Part shown: positions 1 to 5,724 of the stretch, in pieces
Layout of the letters: each line of letters starts with the position of its first letter
How positions within the stretch are numbered: position 1 is the first letter of the stretch
Origin: Betaproteobacteria bacterium
Lineage (GTDB): Bacteria; Pseudomonadota; Gammaproteobacteria; Burkholderiales; Burkholderiaceae_C
Assembly: GCA_947448675.1 (NCBI GenBank)
Contig: CANFOR010000170.1
Span: forward strand, 1 to 6,105
Length of the DNA: 6,105 nucleotides
Reading direction: 5' to 3'
Translations under genes and position numbers: made by a program
Notes under the pieces: generated by a model
Seen by the model: only the letters and a program-made list of their open reading frames with translations
The model's database searches: none
Told to the model about the DNA's origin: nothing

Positions 1-696
1 AAAATAGCTGCCGCCATTACGCCGCGCACCCGGGCGATTTTGATCAACAGCCCGCACAATCCCAGCGCCACCATTTGGACGCAGCAAGACATGCTGCGCT
101 TGCAAGAAATTTTGCAACCCACGAACGTGCTGCTGATCAGCGACGAAGTCTACGAACACATGGTGTTTGACGCCCAACAGCACCAAAGCGCCGCGCGCTT
201 TGCGGGCCTGGCCGCGAGGGCTTTTATCGTCAGCAGCTTTGGCAAAACCTACCATGTGACGGGCTGGAAGATTGGCACCGTGGCCGCACCAGCGCCCCTG
301 ATGGCCGAGTTTCGCAAGGTGCACCAGTTCAATGTATTCACCGTCAACACGCCCATGCAGCACGGCCTGGCCCAGTACATGGCACATCCCGCGCCCTACC
401 TGGAGCTGCCCGCCTTTTACCAGCGCAAACGCGACCTGTTTCGCGCCGGTTTGGCGCAAACCCGCTTCAAGCTTTTGCCCAGCGAGGGCAGCTATTTTCA
501 GTGCGTCGACATTTCAGCCGTCAGCGACTTGAACGAGGCCGATTTTTGCAAATGGCTCACCACCGAAGTGGGCGTAGCGGCCATCCCCTTGTCGGCGTTT
601 TACGGCAACGGCTTTGACCAGCGCGTGGTGCGTTTTTGCTTTGCCAAGCAAGACCAAACCCTGCAGACGGCCTTGGCGCGTTTGGCCAAGCTTTAG
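1..696 (+). CDS. ybdL: Class I/II PLP-dependent aminotransferase, YbdL/methionine aminotransferase type (5' truncated by window edge)
   Basis: The reading frame is open from base 1 to TAG at 694-696, giving 231 residues; about 150 N-terminal residues are missing compared with the roughly 386-residue YbdL family, so no start is assigned. Fold-type I aminotransferase landmarks appear in order: NSPHNP at visible residues 16-21, the cofactor-contacting ISDEVYEH at 46-53, then SSFGKTYHVTGWKIG, where the Lys encoded at 244-246 is the expected Schiff-base lysine. Near the C-terminus VVRFCFAK carries the Arg expected to bind the substrate carboxylate. The SDEVYEH / SFGKTYHxTGWK / RKVHQ-VNTP pattern matches YbdL and kynurenine aminotransferase-like enzymes, which move amino groups from methionine or aromatic amino acids to 2-oxo acids in the cytoplasm. 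Family assignment is firm; the exact substrate is inference. A DUF1499 gene follows 41 nt downstream on the same strand and may be co-transcribed. Confidence 0.9.
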   Translation, partial: KIAAAITPRTRAILINSPHNPSATIWTQQDMLRLQEILQPTNVLLISDEVYEHMVFDAQQHQSAARFAGLAARAFIVSSFGKTYHVTGWKIGTVAAPAPLMAEFRKVHQFNVFTVNTPMQHGLAQYMAHPAPYLELPAFYQRKRDLFRAGLAQTRFKLLPSEGSYFQCVDISAVSDLNEADFCKWLTTEVGVAAIPLSAFYGNGFDQRVVRFCFAKQDQTLQTALARLAKL

Positions 697-737
697 CGCC
701 ATGGTCAGGACGCATTTCTCCATTCTAGGAGTGTTAA

Positions 738-1235
738 ATGTCCCGGATATTAAAGATCATTACTTGGCTATCGCTTTCTGCGCTTGCGTTTGCGGCTATT
801 ATTTTTGTAGCAGGCCAAGTCGGTTTGTTGCGCGGCAAGCTGCCCGCCACTTTGGGCGTGCACGACGGGCGCCTACAGCCGCCCAGCCCCAACCCCAACA
901 GCGTGAGCAGCCAAACGGGCCTCTACCCTGGGCACCCCCAAGCCGCTTACGCCGCGATTGCGCCCCTGGCCTACCAGGGCACGGCCAGCGCGGCGCTGGA
1001 CAAGCTGGCCAAGCTGGTGCAGGCCACCAGCGGCTGCAGCATCGTGCGGCGCGAGGGCCCTTACCTCTATGCCCAATGCCAGACCCGCATGCTGCGCTTT
1101 ACCGACGACTTAGAGCTGTGGGCCGACGAAGCCCATAGCGCGGTGCAGGTGCGCTCGGCCAGCCGCCTGGGGCGCAAAGACTTTGGCGTGAACCGTGCGC
1201 GCGTGGAGGCGCTGCGCGCGGCTTTTGGCCCTTGA
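738..1235 (+). CDS. DUF1499 family protein with N-terminal membrane anchor
   Basis: This encodes 165 residues. The ATG at 738 has a good Shine-Dalgarno AGGAG at 727-731 with 6-nt spacing, which fixes the start. Residues about 5-27 form one hydrophobic segment after a short basic N-terminus, so the protein is probably anchored in the inner membrane with its domain outside, or it carries an uncleaved signal; no clear signal-peptidase site is seen. From about residue 50 the DUF1499 pattern is recognisable: SVSSQ, then IAPLAYQG, a central IVRREGPYLYAQCQT, LRFTDDLELWAD, and the hallmark end VRSASRLGRKDFGVNRARVEALR. DUF1499 has no established biochemical function, and I do not assign one. The gene lies 41 nt behind the aminotransferase and ends 46 nt before a strong hairpin terminator, so it is likely last in that transcript. 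Two cysteines (around residues 98 and 114) could form a disulfide if the domain is periplasmic. Confidence 0.82.
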   Translation: MSRILKIITWLSLSALAFAAIIFVAGQVGLLRGKLPATLGVHDGRLQPPSPNPNSVSSQTGLYPGHPQAAYAAIAPLAYQGTASAALDKLAKLVQATSGCSIVRREGPYLYAQCQTRMLRFTDDLELWADEAHSAVQVRSASRLGRKDFGVNRARVEALRAAFGP

Positions 1236-1280
1236 AATTTAGTACTGTCAGTTGGACTGTGCAGCTTGGCCTGCGGGCAT

Positions 1281-1306
1281 AAAAAACCGGGTTAAACCCG
1301 GTTTTT
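1281..1306. terminator. Bidirectional intrinsic terminator between DUF1499 gene and clpA
   Basis: AAAAACCGGGTT (1282-1293) and AACCCGGTTTTT (1295-1306) are perfect inverted repeats around one central base, giving a stem of about 10 bp with a small loop. The right side ends in TTTTT and the left side begins with six A's, so either transcript carries a U-tract after the GC-rich stem. It sits 45 nt after the DUF1499 stop and only 2 nt after the clpA stop on the opposite strand, so one element plausibly ends both converging transcripts. Confidence 0.88.
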
Positions 1307-1308
1307 AC

Positions 1309-3651
1309 TTAGTCTGCGGTAGCCTCTTCCGGCTCTGTCGGTTCGGCCTTGGAAGCGCGGCCCTCTTTCTTGGGCAGAGGCTGGATGTCAAGCTGCACCT
1401 CGGGCTTGTCTGCGTCGCTGTCGTTGATGTCGACCGTTAGGCGTCCACCATCGGTCAAGCGGCCAAACAGCAGTTCGTCGGCCAGGGCGCGGCGAATCGT
1501 GTCTTGGATGAGGCGCTGCATGGGGCGCGCGCCCATTAACGGGTCGAAGCCCTTCTTGGCCAAGTGCTTGCGCAGTTTGTCGGTAAAGGTGACGTCAACC
1601 TTCTTCTCGGCCAACTGGGTTTCAAGTTGCAGCAAGAACTTGTCGACCACCCGCAGGATGATGTTTTCGTCTAGCGCTTTGAAGCTCACGGTGGCGTCTA
1701 GACGGTTGCGAAACTCCGGCGTGAACAGGCGTTTGATGTCCACCATCTCGTCACCGGCTTCGCGCTGGTTGGTAAAGCCAATAGTGGCTTTGTTCATGGT
1801 CTCGGCACCAGCGTTGGTCGTCATGATGATGATGACGTTGCGGAAGTCGGCCTTGCGCCCATTGTTGTCGGTCAGCGTGCCGTGGTCCATTACCTGCAAG
1901 AGCACATTGAAGATGTCAGGGTGGGCTTTTTCAATTTCGTCGAGCAAGAGCACGGCGTGCGGCTTTTTGCTCACGGCTTCGGTCAACAGGCCACCTTGGT
2001 CAAAGCCCACATAGCCCGGAGGCGCGCCAATCAAGCGGCTGACCGCGTGGCGCTCCATGTACTCCGACATGTCAAAGCGGATCAGGTCAATACCCATGAT
2101 GTAGGCCAGTTGCTTGGCCGCTTCGGTTTTGCCCACGCCGGTGGGGCCGCTGAACAAGAAGGAGCCAATCGGCTTGTCGCCGGTGCCCAGGCCCGAGCGC
2201 GCCATTTTGACGGCCGAGGCCAGCACTTCCAAAGCTTTGTCTTGGCCGAAGACCACGCTTTTGAGGTCGCGCTCCAGGGTTTGCAATTTGCCCCGGTCGT
2301 CATTCGACACATTGGCGGGCGGAATGCGCGCGATCTTGGCCACGATCTCTTCGACCTCGGTCTTGGTGATGGTTTTTTTGCGCTTCGACGCGGGCAAGAT
2401 GCGCTGGGCTGCGCCGGCTTCGTCGATCACGTCAATGGCTTTGTCGGGCAGGTGGCGGTCGTTGATGTATTTGGCGCTCAATTCGGCGGCGGCTTGCAGG
2501 GCGGCGGCGGCGTACTTGACACTATGGTGCTCTTCAAAACGCGACTTCAGGCCCTTCAAAATCTCGACCGTCTCTTGGATGCTCGGCTCGACCACATCGA
2601 CCTTTTGGAAGCGGCGCGACAGGGCGGCGTCTTTCTCAAAAATGCCACGGTATTCGGTGAAAGTAGTGGCACCAATGCATTTGAGTTGGCCATTGGACAA
2701 CGCGGGTTTGAGCAAGTTAGACGCGTCCAACGTGCCACCCGAAGCGGCACCCGCGCCGATCAAGGTGTGGATCTCGTCAATGAACAAAATGCCATTGGGC
2801 TTGTCTTTCAGCGACTTCAAAACGCCTTTCAAGCGCTGCTCAAAATCGCCCCGGTATTTGGTACCCGCCAGCAGCGCGCCCATGTCGAGCGAATACACCA
2901 CCGATTCGGCCAAAATTTCGGGCACGTCTTTTTGCGTGATGCGCCAAGCCAGACCCTCAGCGATGGCGGTTTTGCCCACGCCCGCCTCGCCGACCAGCAA
3001 AGGGTTGTTCTTGCGGCGGCGGCATAAAATTTGGATGGTGCGCTCAACCTCGTAGTGGCGGCCGATCAGCGGGTCGATCTTGCCGTCTTTGGCCATTTGG
3101 TTCAGGTTTTGCGTGAACTGCTCCAGCGGCGACGCCTTTTCGTTCTTCTCGGCGCCCTCTTCCGAGGACTCGCTGCCTGCCGACTCGCCGCTCTTGACGG
3201 GCTCAGGCGGGTCGCTCTTTTTGATGCCGTGGGCGATGAAGTTCACCACGTCTAAGCGCGTCACACCCTGCTGGTGCAGGTAGTACACGGCGTGCGAATC
3301 TTTCTCGCCAAAAATCGCCACCAAGACGTTGGCTCCGGTGACTTCTTTTTTGCCATTGCCGGTGGACTGCACGTGCATGATGGCGCGCTGAATCACACGC
3401 TGAAAACCCAAGGTGGGTTGGGTGTCAACGTCGTCGCTGCCGGCTACTTGGGGCGTATTGTCTTTGATGAAGTTGCCCAAAGACTTGCGCAAGTCGTCCA
3501 CATTGGCCGAGCAGGCGCGCAGCACTTCAGCAGCGCTGGGGTTGTCCAACAAGGCCAGCAACAAATGCTCCACGGTGATGAACTCGTGGCGCTGTTGACG
3601 GGCCTCTACAAAAGCCATATGGAGGCTGACTTCCAGTTCCTGCGCAATCAT
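1309..3651 (-). CDS. clpA: ATP-dependent Clp protease ATP-binding subunit ClpA
   Basis: This encodes 780 residues (E. coli ClpA has 758). ClpA is a hexameric AAA+ unfoldase that threads substrates into ClpP in the cytoplasm. Domains in order: Clp-N domain (1-145) with IAQELEVSL and EFITVEHLLLALL, the ClpS docking region; an acidic linker (about 148-174); AAA-1 with Walker A GEAGVGKT (221-228), pore loop KYRG (265-268), Walker B ILFIDE (288-293), sensor GATT (327-330) and arginine fingers R346/R347; AAA-2 with Walker A GPTGVGKT (502-509), pore loop GYVGF (546-550) and Walker B VLLLDE (567-572). IGF (624-626) is the ClpP-binding loop tripeptide, so this is a ClpP-partnered chaperone. There is no ClpB-type coiled-coil middle domain, which argues against ClpB. 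The C-terminal ~24 residues form a charged tail longer than in E. coli. The ATG has AAGGA (complement of 3658-3662) 6 nt upstream. It follows clpS by 96 nt on the same strand, without a terminator between them. Confidence 0.98.
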   Translation of the reverse strand: MIAQELEVSLHMAFVEARQQRHEFITVEHLLLALLDNPSAAEVLRACSANVDDLRKSLGNFIKDNTPQVAGSDDVDTQPTLGFQRVIQRAIMHVQSTGNGKKEVTGANVLVAIFGEKDSHAVYYLHQQGVTRLDVVNFIAHGIKKSDPPEPVKSGESAGSESSEEGAEKNEKASPLEQFTQNLNQMAKDGKIDPLIGRHYEVERTIQILCRRRKNNPLLVGEAGVGKTAIAEGLAWRITQKDVPEILAESVVYSLDMGALLAGTKYRGDFEQRLKGVLKSLKDKPNGILFIDEIHTLIGAGAASGGTLDASNLLKPALSNGQLKCIGATTFTEYRGIFEKDAALSRRFQKVDVVEPSIQETVEILKGLKSRFEEHHSVKYAAAALQAAAELSAKYINDRHLPDKAIDVIDEAGAAQRILPASKRKKTITKTEVEEIVAKIARIPPANVSNDDRGKLQTLERDLKSVVFGQDKALEVLASAVKMARSGLGTGDKPIGSFLFSGPTGVGKTEAAKQLAYIMGIDLIRFDMSEYMERHAVSRLIGAPPGYVGFDQGGLLTEAVSKKPHAVLLLDEIEKAHPDIFNVLLQVMDHGTLTDNNGRKADFRNVIIIMTTNAGAETMNKATIGFTNQREAGDEMVDIKRLFTPEFRNRLDATVSFKALDENIILRVVDKFLLQLETQLAEKKVDVTFTDKLRKHLAKKGFDPLMGARPMQRLIQDTIRRALADELLFGRLTDGGRLTVDINDSDADKPEVQLDIQPLPKKEGRASKAEPTEPEEATAD

Positions 3652-3747
3652 GATGTTTCCTTCTGTCTATCTCGGCCTTCAAGGGCAGGCCATACCACTG
3701 TAACCCAACTGCGGCTCACTAGCCGACAAAAAATCCACACAAATGCT

Positions 3748-4110
3748 TTATCCGTCGAGGGGTTCGCTCACGCATTGCAAGGGGTGGCCAGCTTTGCGCG
3801 CCGCCTCGGTGACTTGGTCCACCTTGGTGGCGGCTACGTCTTTCGAATACACCCCGCACACGCCTTTGCCGTCTAAGTGGATCTTGAGCATGATCTGGGT
3901 CGCGGTTTCGCGGTCCTTGCTGAAAAATTCTTGGATCACAACGACGACAAACTCCATGGGCGTGTAGTCGTCATTGAGCAAGACCACCTGGTGCATCTGC
4001 GGCGGTTTGGTGCGCTCGGGCTTGCGCTCTAGCAATACGGTGCCGCCATCATCGCGCTCAGGAGCACGCTCAGGGGGTTTGGGAATGGTGGGTGGAATAC
4101 GGGTGGCCAT
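3748..4110 (-). CDS. clpS: ATP-dependent Clp protease adaptor ClpS
   Basis: This encodes 120 residues (E. coli ClpS has 106). ClpS binds proteins with N-end-rule (bulky hydrophobic) N-termini and delivers them to the ClpA N-domain. The core begins near residue 41 with QVVLLNDDYTPMEFVV; N46, D47 and D48 correspond to the N-degron-binding N34-D35-D36 of E. coli, M52 to the gate methionine M40, and M74 and H78 (in MLKIHLDGKG) to M62 and H66. The whole core is shifted by 12 residues, so the disordered Pro/Arg/Glu-rich N-terminal arm is 12 residues longer than in E. coli; in E. coli this arm modulates ClpA activity. CGVYSKDVAATKVDQV completes the family signature. It lies upstream of clpA on the same strand, the usual operon order. 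The ATG at 4110 has no Shine-Dalgarno but a -10-like hexamer 5 nt upstream; a start at M39 would delete the whole arm and is less likely. Confidence 0.97.
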   Translation of the reverse strand: MATRIPPTIPKPPERAPERDDGGTVLLERKPERTKPPQMHQVVLLNDDYTPMEFVVVVIQEFFSKDRETATQIMLKIHLDGKGVCGVYSKDVAATKVDQVTEAARKAGHPLQCVSEPLDG

Positions 4111-4115
4111 AGGGC

Positions 4116-4121
4116 ATTTTA
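4116..4121 (-). promoter_or_regulatory. Candidate -10 hexamer of clpS (possible leaderless start)
   Basis: On the - strand TAAAAT ends 5 nt before the clpS ATG, so transcription starting at the usual distance would begin at or next to the start codon. The gap (GCCCT) has no Shine-Dalgarno. A matching -35 at 16-18 nt is not seen and there is no extended -10 TG, so the promoter call is weak. Confidence 0.3.
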
Positions 4122-4186
4122 TCGGGCCAGCACATGGCTAGCGCGATGCAAGGGAATTGGTGTCGTTGGGGCCGCATTCAAGGGCA

Positions 4187-4202
4187 GCAGAAAAATATCT
4201 GC
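4187..4202. repeat. 16-bp inverted repeat in the clpS / Ala-Lys gene divergent region
   Basis: GCAGA (4187-4191) and TCTGC (4198-4202) are perfect inverted 5-mers around the AT-only spacer AAAATA. It lies about 77 bp upstream of clpS and 100 bp upstream of the + strand gene, a position where an operator could act on either. No known regulator box is recognised, and a match of this length can occur by chance. Confidence 0.25.
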
Positions 4203-4301
4203 AATTCGTGTCAACCGCAGGTAAACCCGCCCCGTTACGGATAAGCCTTCCGAAATCTGGGAGGATTTGAACTAACGTTAATCTCAAAGGAATCTGAAAT
4301 C

Positions 4302-4544
4302 ATGAACAAACTCCTCGCCGCCCTGGTTGCTGGTCTTTTCGCTGTTGGCGCTTTCGCCCAAGCTGCTGCTCCTGCCGCTGCTGCTAAGCCAGCTGCTGCA
4401 GCTGAAATGAAAGCTGCTGCTCCTGCTGCCGCTGCTCCAGCTGCAAAAATGGAAGAGAAGAAAGAAATGAAAGCTGAGAAGAAAGCTGCTAAAAAGGCCC
4501 GTAAAGCCAAGAAAGCTGCTGCCAAAGCTGAAGCCGCCAAGTAA
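4302..4544 (+). CDS. Small secreted Ala/Lys-rich protein, acid-shock (Asr)-like
   Basis: This encodes 80 residues, of which 37 are Ala and 16 are Lys. AAGGA at 4287-4291, 10 nt before the ATG, supports the start. Residues 1-19 form a typical Sec signal peptide (MNKLL, hydrophobic core, AFA just before Q20), so the mature ~61-residue product should be periplasmic or outside the cell. The mature part starts with an Ala/Pro stretch (21-48) and ends in a Lys/Ala/Glu segment (49-80) that is basic and probably helical or disordered. An approximate 17-residue unit starting AAAPAAAA occurs twice (from residues 21 and 38). The architecture (signal peptide plus low-complexity Ala/Lys/Pro) resembles the E. 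coli acid-shock protein Asr, but composition alone can produce this likeness, so function is unassigned. GCT dominates its Ala codons, unlike the GCC/GCG-rich neighbours, as often seen in highly expressed genes. A strong terminator follows. Confidence 0.8.
   Translation: MNKLLAALVAGLFAVGAFAQAAAPAAAAKPAAAAEMKAAAPAAAAPAAKMEEKKEMKAEKKAAKKARKAKKAAAKAEAAK
4360..4426 (+). repeat. In-frame direct repeat, 51-bp period, inside the Ala/Lys gene
   Basis: The 16-mer AAGCTGCTGCTCCTGC occurs at 4360-4375 and again at 4411-4426, exactly 51 bp (17 codons) apart. Both copies sit in GCT/GCC triplet runs. This looks like an old internal duplication, or slippage in a GCN tract, that keeps the reading frame. Confidence 0.7.
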
Positions 4545-4562
4545 TTCTGGCTGTTTTCATTC

Positions 4563-4594
4563 AAAATGCCCGCTGCCAGCGGGCATTTTTGTTT
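4563..4594 (+). terminator. Intrinsic terminator of the Ala/Lys-rich protein gene
   Basis: AAAATGCCCGCT (4563-4574) pairs perfectly with AGCGGGCATTTT (4578-4589) across a 3-nt GCC loop, a 12-bp stem whose GC core is followed by TTTTTGTTT (4586-4594). It begins 18 nt after the stop codon of the Ala/Lys gene. The flanking A's give some bidirectional character, but no - strand gene ends here. Confidence 0.92.
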
Positions 4595-4609
4595 CTGGAC
4601 GCATCCACT

Positions 4610-5059
4610 ATGAAAATTTTTGCACAACTTTTTCTATCTTTCTTGCTGCTGCACACAGGCGCGCAGTCCCAGGAAGAGCCCCAAACCAATTTGCCCCGCA
4701 TCGTCTTGAGCGCAGGCATGTACCAGATCGACACGCAACTGGCTTTGACGCCCGAGCACCGTCAAGTCGGTTTGATGTTCCGCAAAAGCATGCCGCAGCA
4801 CGAAGGCATGCTATTTGTCTTCGAGCAGCCCAGCCAGCAATGCTTTTGGATGAAAAACACCATACTGCCGCTCACCGCAGCCTTTGTGGCCGACGACGGC
4901 ACGATCGTGAATTTAGAAGATATGAAGCCGAAAACCACCAACCCGCACTGCTCGGCCAAGCCGGTACGCTACGTGCTGGAAATGAACCAAGGCTGGTTTG
5001 CCAAAAAAGGCTTCAAGGCGGGCACCAAACTCGGGGGCAAGCCTTTCGAAGCCCGTTAA
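4610..5059 (+). CDS. DUF192 family secreted protein
   Basis: This encodes 149 residues from ATG 4610. An in-frame TTG at 4589 lies inside the preceding terminator and would put seven residues before a good signal peptide, so the ATG is preferred. Upstream there is only a weak GGA (4597-4599, 10-nt spacing). Residues 1-20 (MKIFAQLFLSFLLLHTGAQS) form a Sec signal peptide, so the domain is probably periplasmic. The DUF192 signature follows: RQVGLMFRKSM (51-61), GMLFVF (66-71), the hallmark FWMKNTILPLTAAFVADDGTIV (79-100), and a C-terminal YVLEMNQGWFAKKGFKAGTK with the usual VLE-N-G pattern. The family is a small beta-barrel whose role is not established; I assign none. C78 and C114 could form a disulfide. 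The start codon lies about 15 nt beyond the T-tract of the upstream terminator, so expression needs read-through or a promoter hidden in the upstream gene. Confidence 0.9.
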   Translation: MKIFAQLFLSFLLLHTGAQSQEEPQTNLPRIVLSAGMYQIDTQLALTPEHRQVGLMFRKSMPQHEGMLFVFEQPSQQCFWMKNTILPLTAAFVADDGTIVNLEDMKPKTTNPHCSAKPVRYVLEMNQGWFAKKGFKAGTKLGGKPFEAR

Positions 5060-5072
5060 TACTCGAAGAGGA

Positions 5073-5098
5073 ATCGGGCAAGCCGATCCCGACCCCGT
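5073..5098. terminator. Weak hairpin between converging DUF192 gene and sodB
   Basis: In the 40-nt gap between the two stop codons, ATCGG (5073-5077) can pair with CCGAT (5083-5087), or TCGGG (5074-5078) with CCCGA (5088-5092). A short TTTT tract follows only at 5098-5101, on the + strand, and none follows on the - strand. It may slow or end transcription, but it is far poorer than the two other hairpins in this window. Confidence 0.3.
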
Positions 5099-5099
5099 T

Positions 5100-5681
5100 T
5101 TAGGCGAAGTTGGCTTGCGCAAAACCCCAGTTCACCAGGTTTGACAAGAACGTCTCGACGAACTTGGGGCGCATGTTGCGGTAGTCGATGTAATAGGCGT
5201 GTTCCCACACGTCTACCGTCAGCAAGGCTTTGTCGGCGGTAGTCAAGGGCGTGCCAGCTGCGCCGGTGTTGACGATGTCTACCGAGCCGTCGGGCTTTTT
5301 CACCAGCCAAGTCCAGCCGGAGCCAAAATTGCCCACGGCGCTCTTGACGAAGGCCTCTTTGAAGGCGGCATAACTGCCCCATTTGGCATTGATGGCCGCT
5401 GCCAGTGCGCCGCTGGGCTCGCCGCCTCCCGCGGGCTTCATGCAGTTCCAGAAAAACGTATGGTTCCAAATTTGCGCGCTGTTGTTGTAGATCCCGCCGG
5501 ACGAGGTTTTGATGATCTCTTCGAGGCTCTTGGCTTCAAACTCGGTACCTTTTTGCAGGTTGTTGAGGTTGACCACATAGGCGTTGTGGTGCTTGCCGTG
5601 GTGAAACTCCAGGGTTTCTTGGCTGTAGTGGGGGGCCAATGCGCCGATGGCGTAGGGCAATGCGGGTAGGGTGTGTTCCAT
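5100..5681 (-). CDS. sodB: Superoxide dismutase [Fe]
   Basis: This encodes 193 residues, the normal size for bacterial FeSOD (E. coli SodB has 193). It dismutates superoxide to O2 and H2O2 in the cytoplasm, usually as a dimer. The four metal ligands are present: H27 (in EFHHGKHH), H74 (in WNHTFFW), D157 and H161 (in DVWEHAYYIDY), each one residue on from E. coli numbering. Y35 is the second-shell tyrosine. Q70 in AQIWNHTFFWNCM is the glutamine position typical of Fe-type rather than Mn-type enzymes, so iron is the likely metal; this is family-based inference. There is no signal peptide. The ATG at 5681 has AGAGGA (complement of 5686-5691) 4 nt upstream. It sits 43 nt behind xseA on the same strand with no terminator between them, so co-transcription is plausible; no Fur-like site or clear promoter was seen in the gap. 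Confidence 0.97.
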   Translation of the reverse strand: MEHTLPALPYAIGALAPHYSQETLEFHHGKHHNAYVVNLNNLQKGTEFEAKSLEEIIKTSSGGIYNNSAQIWNHTFFWNCMKPAGGGEPSGALAAAINAKWGSYAAFKEAFVKSAVGNFGSGWTWLVKKPDGSVDIVNTGAAGTPLTTADKALLTVDVWEHAYYIDYRNMRPKFVETFLSNLVNWGFAQANFA

Positions 5682-5724
5682 GGTGTCCTCTGAAGTGGAT
5701 GGTCGAAACCGTCGATTGTAGAAA

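Noticed and set aside
614..1138. + strand open frame of 174 residues overlapping the aminotransferase and DUF1499 genes
   Set aside because: It is out of frame with two recognised genes and is Arg/Pro-rich nonsense typical of a frameshifted GC-rich gene.
1349..3055. Long + strand open frames (1349-2014, 1882-3027, 2114-3055) opposite clpA
   Set aside because: They lie antisense to the well-supported ClpA gene, match no known family by eye, and reflect GC-rich codon structure.
3712..3725. CGGCT/AGCCG hairpin between clpS and clpA
   Set aside because: Only 5 bp, and on the - strand the T-run precedes the stem rather than following it, so it is not a terminator for clpS.
4209..4214. Perfect TTGACA -35 on the - strand upstream of clpS
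   Set aside because: No acceptable -10 hexamer at 15-19 nt, and it is too far from the TAAAAT next to the clpS start.
4589..4591. TTG start for the DUF192 gene
   Set aside because: It lies within the terminator stem, has no Shine-Dalgarno, and would spoil the signal peptide N-terminus.
4235..4627. - strand open frame of 130 residues, Ala-rich
   Set aside because: It is antisense to the Ala/Lys gene; its Ala runs are simply GCT/AGC repeats read backwards, and it crosses the terminator hairpin.
5199..5669. + strand open frame of 156 residues opposite sodB
   Set aside because: It is an antisense shadow of sodB with no recognisable domain.
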